Below, one piece after another: positions 56,399 to 64,000 of a stretch of 64,000 nt of DNA. The stretch spans positions 1,320,001 through 1,384,000 of the forward strand of contig JAOTOL010001603.1 in the NCBI GenBank assembly GCA_034440575.1. The letters run 5' to 3'. The translations under genes were made by a program, and so were the position numbers. Numbering within the stretch: the first letter of the stretch is position 1; the number at the start of each line of letters is the position of its first letter. This DNA comes from Imbricaverruca yamaguchii (Eukaryota > Arthropoda > Thecostraca > Neoverrucidae). The notes below the pieces were generated by a model. It had not been told where the DNA came from, searched no databases, and was given only the letters and a program-made list of their open reading frames with translations.

Positions 56399-57183
56399 TT
56401 AACCCGTCCCGTCTCGGGGGGTCTTCAACCACCCCCCTCCGGTTATTCGCAGATAGCGGATGAACGGCGTACGACAGCGCGCCCAAATTTGGCATACCTT
56501 TTCCCGCATCAATTTGACATAGGGATTCAACATTTTTAGGTTAGGTCATCTAGGGTCAACGAGTTTTTCAAGGTCAAGTGAAGTCACCTCCAAAAATGTT
56601 CAACCAGTCGTCACGCTTTAACGGACACAGATATCTTAATGCAACTTTTAGCGTTTGCTTATCTTTACGGATGCAACAAAGCGTACGAGTAGAATTTTTC
56701 TCTTTTTTCGTTTTTTATTACATATAAATTTTGCGTATTTACCAAATTGCAGTTCAAATACAGGATTCTGGCTAAAGTAAGCATTTTTAGGGCAAGTTGA
56801 CTTCCAACAACGTTTCTCGGTCTGCTCTACCCATTGGAAAAGGAAAATTAGACAAAACTTGAAAACTCAAAATTTAGAAATTAAACAAAATTGGGGGGGG
56901 GGGGGGCCAACAAAAATTATAGCCCTAGTCGATTTTGCTGTCCTTTTCTCATTCCAAATAAATTTTGTTTATTCATATATCCCACAAAATGAAATCCACA
57001 GAATCAAAAACATAATGTAAGTCGTGAAAAGTCGTGAAAATTTAGCCCTCCTGGTGACGTCACTTTTGGGAGGAAATTGTTTTGAAGGGTGGACCCGGAC
57101 CATACTCGTCGAGCGCTTTCTGAGGACACCTCTTTCGTTTTCATGCGATGCTTTGTTTGGATTTTAGAGGGGTTCTTCAACCG
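56399..57183 (+). mobile_element. TTAA element family A, 3'-truncated
   Basis: TTAACCCGTCCCGTCTCGGG at 56399, interior intact. The 3' end is cut after GAGGGGTTCTTCAACCGT, where family B sequence begins. It carries TCAAGGTCA near 56567 and TGACGTCA near 57056. Confidence 0.88.
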
Positions 57184-57482
57184 TACATCAAACAAGTCGC
57201 TAGAGTCGCTAAGAACACTTTCCTTTTACCAACATACGGGAGGCGCATTAGCGTCGATTTTTGTGGTCTGGCGCTTACAATTTGTCTTACTTTAACGACC
57301 CCAACTTAAACAATTTTTCGGCCGATTTTCGTTTTTTTCTTGCTTTAAACAACGCGCTGATCATCTCTAAGCATGTACGCAAACAATGGCGCATATCTCC
57401 TAGTAACATCTGAAGTTATCTACGAAAAACCGGAGTGGTGGGCGGATTTCGCCCCCACCCCCCTCGAGGGCGCGTGCTAAGG
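57184..57482 (+). mobile_element. TTAA element family B copy
   Basis: ACATCAAACAAGTCGCTAGA through AACAACGCGC, then GTACGCAAACAATGGCGCAT, to GAGGGCGCGTGCTAA. It is the best match to 63398-63690. The terminal TTAA is mutated to CTAA. Confidence 0.78.
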
Positions 57483-57956
57483 CCATACTTTCGCCTTGAC
57501 GGTATAACGCTGGCGGAAACGAAAATATTTAATTGTGGCTACGGCACGTCGTCGATCCAGATACCCGACTCATGGTGGGGTAAAATCGCGTCCAGCGCCC
57601 AGACAGGCGGATATTCAGCTTTTCAGCGTCTTCCAAACTGGCACCGTTCGCCGCGACCATCGCTCCCCTCAGTGGCTCTCAAATATTAACACGGGAAGCC
57701 GGACAATCGTCTGGCGAAATCTCCCGAACACGGCCCAACCTTCAACAAACGCTCAAGGTGGAGCCTCACTTGTCATCCTGACCTCACACCATCCAGACAC
57801 CGGATTGTCATCCTGACCTCAATCCACCCTGACACCGGGTTATCTCCGCAGTCTATTCAATTACCGTGCAGGGCAGGCTCTGAGCCTCGGCGGTAAGCCA
57901 CCGCTGAATGGACGGCACTGGAGGGGAGCACGTGCTGCTGTGGTCGCGTGTGGGAA
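57483..57956. other. Spacer, no recognisable gene
   Basis: TGTCATCCTGACCTCA is duplicated at about 57770 and 57808. A short plus-strand ORF at 57535-57816 has no recognisable domain. Confidence 0.4.
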
Positions 57957-59816
57957 CAGTACCGACACGGCTCTCTGGTCTGTGGCAGGACCGACACGGC
58001 TCTCTGGTCTGTGGCAGGACCGACACGGCTCTCTGGTCTGTGGCGGGCCGACACGGCTCTCTGGTCTGTGGCGGGACCGACACGGCTCTCTGGTCTGTGG
58101 CAGGACCGACATGGCTCTCTGGTCTGTGGCAGGACCGACACGGCTCTCTGGTCTGTGGCAGGACCGACACGGCTCTCTGGTCTGTGGCGGGCCGACACGG
58201 CTCTCTGGTCTGTGGCGGGACCGACACGGCTCTCTGGTCTGTGGCAGGACCGACACGGCTCTCTGGTCTGTGGCGGGCCGACACGGCTCTCTGGTCTGTG
58301 GCGGGCCGACACGGCTTTCTGGTCTGTGACGGGACCGACACGGCTCTCTGGTCTGTGGCGGGCCGACACGGCTCTCTCTGTGACGGGACCGACACGGCTC
58401 TCTGGTCTGTGACGGGACCGACACGGCTCTCTGGTCTGTGGGGGGACCGACACGGCTCTCTGGTCTGTGGCAGGACCAACACGGCTCTCTGGTCTGTGGC
58501 GGGCCGACACGCTCTCTGGTCTGTGACGGGACCGACACGGCTCTCTGGTCTGTTGACCGACACGGCTCTGTAGCGGGACCGACACGGCTCTCTGGTCTGT
58601 GACAGGACCGACATGGCTCTCTGGTCTGTGACAGGACCGACACGGCTCTCTGGTCTGTGACAGGGCCGACACGGCTCTCTGGTCTGTGACAGGACCGACA
58701 CGGCTCTCTGGTCTGTGACAGGACCGACACGGCTCTCTGGTCTGTGACAGGACCGACATGGCTCTCTGGTCTGTGGCAGGACCGACACGGCTCTCTGGTC
58801 TGTGGCAGGACCGACACGGCTCTCTGGTCTGTGGCAGGACCGACACGGCTCTCTGGTCTGTGGCGGGCCGACACGGCTCTCTGGTCTGTGACGGGACCGA
58901 CACGGCTCTCTGGTCTGTGACAGGACCGACATGGCTCTCTGGTCTGTGACAGGACCGACACGGCTCTCTGGTCTGTGACAGGACCGACACGGCTCTCTGG
59001 TCTGTGGCGGGCCGACACGGCTCTCTGGTCTGTGGCGGGACCGACACGGCTCTCTGGTCTGTGACAGGACCGACACGGCTCTCTGGTCTGTGGCGGGCCG
59101 ACACGGCTCTCTGGTCTGTGGCGGGCCGACACGGCTTTCTGGTCTGTGACGGGACCGACACGGCTCTCTGGTCTGTGGCGGGCCGACACGGCTCTCTCTG
59201 TGACGGGACCGACACGGCTCTCTGGTCTGTGACGGGACCGACACGGCTCTCTGGTCTGTGGGGGGACCGACACGGCTCTCTGGTCTGTGGCAGGACCGAC
59301 ACGGCTCTCTGGTCTGTGGCGGGCCGACACGGCTCTCTGGTCTGTGACGGGACCGACACGGCTCTCTGGTCTGTGGCGGGACCGACACGGCTCTCTGGTC
59401 TGTGGCGGGACCGACACGGCTCTCTGGTCTGTGACAGGACCGACATGGCTCTCTGGTCTGTGACAGGACCGACACGGCTCTCTGGTCTGTGACAGGGCCG
59501 ACACGGCTCTCTGGTCTGTGACGGGACCGACACGGCTCTCTGGTCTGTGACAGGACCGACACGGCTCTCTGGTCTGTGACAGGACCGACACGGCTCTTTG
59601 GTCTGTGGCAGGACCGACACGGCTCTCTGGTCTGTGGCAGGACCGACACGACTCTCTGGTCTGTGGCAGGACCGACACGGCTCTCTGGTCTGTGGCGGGA
59701 CCGACACGGCTCTCTGGTCTGTGGCAGGACCGACACGGCTCTCTGGTCTGTGGCAGGACCGACACGGCTCTCTGGTCTGTGGCAGGACCGACACGGCTCT
59801 CTGGTCTGTGGCGAGT
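57957..59816. repeat. 29-bp minisatellite, about 64 copies
   Basis: The unit is GGACCGACACGGCTCTCTGG plus TCTGTGGCA, with variants TGTGACA, TGTGACG and a 28-bp GGGCCGAC form. A distinctive run (CTTTCTGG unit, then a shortened GGCTCTCTCTGTGACG unit, then GGGGGGACC) occurs at 58311 and again at 59131, an 820-bp higher-order duplication. All minus-strand frames lack stops, giving overlapping ORFs up to 716 codons that are artefacts. Confidence 0.97.
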
Positions 59817-59924
59817 CGTTAGCGTCCTTGGCTCCCCGGTCCGGACCTGAGGCCCGGCGGACAAGCGCAGGTGCCACTTAGGGCGTGGCTGACGTCCCAC
59901 CACCTCATCCACTAGCGGGCATCC

Positions 59925-60035
59925 CCTGGTGGTAACCCACCTGGTGGTCACCCACCTGGTGGTAACCCACCTGGTGGTCCCCTGCTTAGTGGGCACCCGC
60001 CTGATGGTCACCTACTTAGTGGTTTCCCTCTCGGT
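59925..60035. repeat. Degenerate tandem repeat of about 16 bp
   Basis: CCTGGTGGTAACCCAC and CCTGGTGGTCACCCAC alternate about four times, then decay to TAGTGGGCACC-like copies. Confidence 0.85.
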
Positions 60036-60265
60036 GGTCAGCCTCACGGCGGCCTGGGCTATTGCTTGCAAGCCAGATAAGCTTAATTAAACTGAACTGT
60101 ACCCTGCATTTGTAATCGGCACATAAGGGGAACGTGACCCAGGGACGTGTCAATGGATCCCAGAATTAAACTCCCGATCCCGGAGGATCCATCCCAGCAT
60201 TGTTGCCAGACCTTGACGCCTGAAAACAATCATGCATAAGCTGCGATCCACAGAACGAATGCTGC

Positions 60266-60348
60266 AGCATACATATATGTACATATGTATATATATATGT
60301 ATATATATATATATATGTATATGTATATATATATACATATATATATAT

Positions 60349-60404
<56 letters not shown>
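60266..60404. repeat. AT-rich (TA)n/(ATGTAT)n microsatellite
   Basis: TA dinucleotides with TG and CA interruptions. Confidence 0.95.
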
Positions 60405-60408
<4 letters not shown>

Positions 60409-60420
60409 CGCTTCCGGTGA

Positions 60421-60639
60421 ATGATTCGATTCGAAAATGTCAAACTAGACTCTGGGGACCTCTGGGATTTATACTATAGAATCCGGATCGAACCGTCAGT
60501 GGCGGTTGGTTCACTGCCGAGTGACCGTTCGGCCCCCTATTCCCCACCACCAGACGTAGACAAATTGTACCCGGAGTATGCTTCACTACTCTCGTCTAGC
60601 TACCCGTCCCCTGCTTCGTACACCGGCCCGTGGCGGTGA
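60421..60639 (+). CDS. Doubtful short ORF, possible exon
   Basis: Seventy-two codons ending in TGA. The second half ([20 protein letters not shown], then [13 protein letters not shown]) is Pro/Ser/Tyr-rich, like a disordered C-terminal exon. A CTATAG at about 60476-60480 could be an acceptor. No domain, no neighbour exon, and only weak codon bias, so it may be chance. Confidence 0.2.
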   Translation: MIRFENVKLDSGDLWDLYYRIRIEPSVAVGSLPSDRSAPYSPPPDVDKLYPEYASLLSSSYPSPASYTGPWR

Positions 60640-60784
60640 AATTGTGCTCACCGCTTAATTGACTTATCGCTCGTGACAAAGCAGTCTGCCCATTATACAC
60701 ACCTTTCACACTGATGCACCTGGGTGTAAGATCGTCACCATCCACCTCTACCTCAACCTCTACTTATACCACGTGGCGAAGTTT

Positions 60785-60855
60785 ACATGGCTATCTTCCA
60801 GCACTATCTTCCAGCAATATCTTCCAGCACTATCTTCCGGCACTATCTTCTAGCT
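60785..60855. repeat. 14-bp tandem repeat
   Basis: ACTATCTTCCAGCA repeated about five times with small changes. Confidence 0.85.
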
Positions 60856-60944
60856 CTAATTGGTGGAGGAGGCAGGAGGGGGAGCTTTAGCCGGACTCTG
60901 AGCTGACACTGGGAGCTACCGCAACAACGGCACTCAAGCAGTAC

Positions 60945-61394
60945 AGTGTGAACCTTGTGACACCGCCCCGTGACGGTGGAGTGTGAACCTTGTGACACCG
61001 CCCCGTGACAGTGGAGTGTGAACCTTGTGACACCGCCCTGTGACGGTGGAGTGTGAACCTTGTGACACCGCCCCGTGACAGTGGAGTGTGGACATTGTGA
61101 CACCACCCCGTGACAGTGGAGTGTGGACATTGTGACACCGCCCCGTGACAGTGGAGTGTGGACATTGTGACACCGTCTCGTGACGGTGGAGTGTGAACCC
61201 TGTGACACCGCCCCGTGACAGTGGAGTGTGAACCTTGTGACACCGCCCCGTGACGGTGGAGTGTGAACCTTGTGACACCGCCCCGTGACAGTGGAGTGTG
61301 AACCTTGCGACACCGCCCCGTGACAGTGGAGTGTGAACCTTGTGACACCGTCTCGTGACGGTGGAGTGTGAACCCTGTGACACCGCCCCGTGAC
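60945..61394. repeat. 35-bp minisatellite, about 13 copies
   Basis: Units of TTGTGACACCGCCCCGTGAC plus GGTGGAGTGTGAACC, with variants GTGGACA and CGTCTCG. Minus-strand ORFs across it are artefacts. Confidence 0.96.
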
Positions 61395-61481
61395 GTCGGC
61401 GATGCTAATCGACTTAGCGGGAAATGTCGGTCGTGTTGACGCAGTTGCCGTGAGCGAGCGTGGCCAGTCGATACGCCACGG

Positions 61482-61580
61482 AACACTGCCCGGAACACTG
61501 CCTGGGGCACTGCCCGGAGCACTGCCCAGGTCACTGCCCGGATCACTGATCGGGGCACTACTCGAAACACTGCGTTTAGC
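61482..61580. repeat. 12-bp tandem repeat, about 8 copies
   Basis: Degenerate units of GGAACACTGCCC (variants GGGGCACTGCCC, GGATCACTGATC). Confidence 0.85.
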
Positions 61581-62545
61581 GCACACTGACCGTAACACTG
61601 TTCGGTGCAAGGGGACACTGCGAATGGGCTTCCCATCCTCGCTGGAAAAGTGATGCCCCTCCGGCAGGGAAGGGCACCCCTTCGGGAAGGCTTCAGTACA
61701 CCCCTCCTCTCATCGGATTTGTTAACGAAAGACACACTCCTTTCACACGTAACAAGGTGTCAGTATGGTTGCGTGCATCACATTCCAACCCCTCCACCAA
61801 TTTTCCGCCAAACGTATCCCTCCAAGAAAATGTGCTCCTTCCACATAATAATTCCTGGACACGCCCCTGCGTCGAGACGCTATTCTACCGACCCACGCTC
61901 TATCTATATTCAAGCTTCTTCAAAAGCGTTGCTCAACTCGGTCATATGTGACACAGGGTGATGATACGCCATGAGTGCTCTACTAATGTTCTACAAACAC
62001 ACCGTTGAGGCGCCGTTGAGGCGACGCTGGTGCGGTGGTTTCTTGGTAGGCATGATGTTGAAGGGCAGCCGTGGCATATAACTCTGCAGGTGCATCGCTT
62101 GATTGATTTGTGTTCAGGGAACCATAAAATACAAAATATCAGTTACTATAGAATTTGACTGGAACTAAATTAGCAATACGTAAACGGCAGTACAGCACCG
62201 TTAGACAATAGTTAAAATGGCACGGCAAACATTCACATCCTTTGTTACATATCGACGCCATATTCTAGCGAGATGAATGCAAACATCACAGATACTCTGA
62301 AAACAGGTGCGCACGTTTTGTCCTAAGGACATTTTCAGGATATGTGGCAGCATATGGCACCAGTTGGGGAAGAATAACAGGTCACTTGATGAAACTTGGA
62401 ATTAAAGTGAGTGCTGAATAGGTGATTCAGGTGAGTGCTTTATCTAAGAAGAACCCAGGATGGCGGTTAAACGTGTATGCATGAAGCTTCGAGCTTGTCG
62501 GCTATTGACCCTGTTATTGTCCTCTTCTTGTCCCTGAAGACTCAC
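61581..62545. other. No recognisable gene
   Basis: Unique sequence with one 118-codon ORF (61605-61961) that shows no domain and overlaps other frames. Confidence 0.4.
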
Positions 62546-62585
62546 CATCTTACGACAAGGACCCTGATGTCCTTGTCGTAAGATG
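62546..62585. repeat. Perfect 16-bp inverted repeat (hairpin)
   Basis: Arms at 62546-62561 and 62570-62585 with an 8-nt loop. Outward pairing continues after one mismatch (ACTCA with TGAGT). Confidence 0.88.
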
Positions 62586-62670
62586 ATGAGTCTCAGTTGG
62601 TTGAATGTGGCTTCATCGTAGTTAGTAGAATGTTGCATGCTTTGATCTGTCTCCACGGTGTCTGTCTCTC

Positions 62671-62674
62671 TTTC

Positions 62675-62753
<79 letters not shown>
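62671..62753. repeat. (CT)n microsatellite
   Basis: About 40 CT units. It ends where the orphan galactosyltransferase leader begins. Confidence 0.96.
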
Positions 62754-62756
<3 letters not shown>

Positions 62757-63085
62757 CAGGACAGGTGACGATGGTGTGGCGATGGTGGTGGCGATGATGG
62801 TGACGACTGTAGTGAAGATGACGGTGTGTCGTGGATGACGGCAGACTGCACGCGACAGAGGACAGTACCGGCTCGGGTCCTCCACGCTCGGCAGCCGTCT
62901 GTCGACTGTTCAATCTGTCGTCGCCGACGTTGCCACGCCCACCTATGCCACGTCTGGATGTTGGCCTTGGACGCTTCCGGTGCCGCTCCATTCGGTGTGG
63001 TGCACACGAGTGGTATTGATTCTTGCGAGCCTTCACTATGCAGCAGGCCGAATTGTGAATGTGCTTCGCGGAAGCGAATGCAGGT
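62757..63085 (-). other. Orphan leader of a galactosyltransferase gene, third copy
   Basis: Reverse-strand match to the gene 2 leader from the ACCATCATCGCC tract to GAATCAATACCACTCGTGTG and on to CACAATTCGGCCTGCTGCAT. It is nearly identical to gene 2 over the GACGGCTGCCGAGCGTGGAG section. The catalytic ORF is absent; the copy breaks at the (CT)n tract, just where the tract leading to the ATG would follow. Confidence 0.75.
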
Positions 63086-63139
63086 GTGTGAACTGTCAGT
63101 GGATTATAGGCCCGCTTGCACCAGACACCCGTCCACGCC

Positions 63140-63222
63140 AGGAGCCACGGGGCAATCGCCCCCCACCCCGCAATCGCCCCCCACCTCGCACGGGGCAATC
63201 GCCCCCCACGGGGCAATCGCTA
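63140..63222. repeat. Short tandem repeat, GGGGCAATCGCCCCCCAC
   Basis: Four to five units of about 18 bp. Each is an imperfect palindrome (GGGGC and GCCCC), resembling the hairpin near family B termini. Confidence 0.8.
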
Positions 63223-63332
63223 CATAAAAAATTTGGCGTATATCGGCCCGTACAATATGGAGTTATGTACGAAAAAATCGCAAGGATTGGCGGATTTCGC
63301 CATACGCCCTCTAGGGCGTGTGTTAACCTGTT
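63222..63332 (+). mobile_element. TTAA element family B, partial
   Basis: GGCGTATATCGGCC, GGAGTTATGTACGAAAAAAT and GGCGGATTTCGCC, then AGGGCGTGTGTTAA. It is the right-hand 110 bp of the family, ending in TTAA. Confidence 0.7.
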
Positions 63333-63397
63333 ATGAACTTGACCTGACTTGACCTCGGTGACTTGACATGACTCTGGAACAATGTAACATGACAAGG

Positions 63398-63690
63398 TGC
63401 ATCAAACAAGTCGCTAGTTTTGCCAAGAACACTTCCATTTTGCTAATATTCGGGAAGCGCATCAGCACCGATATTTGTGATCTGGCGCTGAAAATATTGT
63501 TTTACTTTAGCGACCCCTAACTCTAAACATTTTCGGTTGATTTTCATTTTTCTTACTTCAAACAACGCGCCGGTCATTTGTGAGCAGGTACACAAACAAG
63601 GGCGTATATCGGCCGGTAAAATCTGGAGTTATCTACAAAAACCGGATTGGTGGGTGGATTTCGCCCACCCTTCCGTTGCGCGTGTTAATT
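63398..63690 (+). mobile_element. TTAA element family B copy
   Basis: GCATCAAACAAGTCGCTAG through AACAACGCGCC, then GTACACAAACAAGGGCGTAT, to GCGCGTGTTAA. About 290 bp, homologous to 57184-57482. Confidence 0.78.
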
Positions 63691-64000
63691 CAGATTGAAC
63701 TTAAATTATGTATGGAGAGTCCACTCCATGCCATGCTACAGATGAAGACGGTCGACACAACGTGCGATCGACAAAACAAAAATTTGGTCCCGGGGTACAT
63801 TAAATAGAGTATCACGCGTCATACAGCTACAAATTACTGAAATGATGTCACCGAATTCGGGGATGGATCCAAGGGGGTTGGTACAAGGGCTATGGACACC
63901 TCCATTCTTGGAAATATCCCCCTCTGGATGCTCGAGTTCACCCCGTCGACATTACATAAATGTGCGGTACCCCTCCGGACCAATGCTCCCGTCCAGATTA
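63691..64000. other. Spacer to window end
   Basis: No gene or repeat was recognised. Confidence 0.4.

Noticed and set aside
57853..60011. Overlapping minus-strand ORFs of 645-716 codons
   Set aside because: They read the 29-bp array in all three frames. The unit lacks stops on that strand and 29 is not a multiple of three, so each frame gives the same peptide mixture. No start context or domain.
62597..62797. Splice acceptor at the (CT)n tract followed by CGCACAG
   Set aside because: The polypyrimidine tract is a microsatellite on the plus strand, whereas the adjacent gene-related sequence is homologous on the minus strand.

Overview
The window looks like intergenic, repeat-dominated nuclear DNA of an animal, most likely an invertebrate. 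The evidence is: type II membrane glycosyltransferase genes of the beta-1,3-galactosyltransferase type, decayed non-LTR retrotransposons with reverse transcriptase, RNase H-like and CR1-like 3' ends, a tRNA-derived SINE, TTAA-bounded miniature DNA transposons, and very many micro- and minisatellites. An arthropod, perhaps a crustacean, is plausible but the sequence does not prove it. There are no operons and nothing prokaryotic.

Layout. 1-13.9 kb: a 31-bp minisatellite, a cluster of AGGTCA half-sites, a TTAA element, a composite 15+23-bp array, an inverted pair of about 265-bp dispersed repeats (5083-5346 and 9696-9962), and arrays of 8-bp, about 17-bp and 15/20-bp units. 13.9-21.7 kb: a (CT)n tract, the SINE, a hairpin flanked by tandem repeats, a (GACCC)n array, and a short GC3-rich exon candidate on the minus strand (20466-20734). 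The exon's 5' splice site appears to have been amplified into a 27-bp minisatellite. 21.8-35.8 kb: five further copies of TTAA element family A plus a short family A fragment, a 2-kb decayed tandem region, two 5'-truncated CR1-type LINE copies and one unidentified ORF (30829-31308). 37-43.9 kb: a CAG tract, a LINE fragment and a 4-kb array of a 12-bp unit with 0.7-0.8-kb higher-order repeats. 44-55.9 kb: two convergent beta-1,3-galactosyltransferase genes (44569-45924 plus; 54089-55414 minus) enclosing nested TTAA elements and a broken Jockey-type LINE. 56-64 kb: more TTAA elements, a 29-bp array of about 64 units, a 35-bp array, and an orphan copy of the galactosyltransferase 5' leader.

The only confident protein-coding genes are the two galactosyltransferases. 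They would act in the Golgi, adding a beta-1,3-linked sugar to glycan acceptors. Their sequence identity is mosaic, nearly identical in the centre and diverged at both ends, which suggests gene conversion between inverted copies.

The most informative structure is the TTAA element system. One family A element sits inside another at an internal TTAA with an exact TTAA duplication. This points to piggyBac-type mobilisation of a non-autonomous family of about 840 bp. Its copies carry conserved FTZ-F1/ERR-like and CRE-like motifs. Boundaries of elements and fragments were read by eye and are approximate unless a TTAA is stated.
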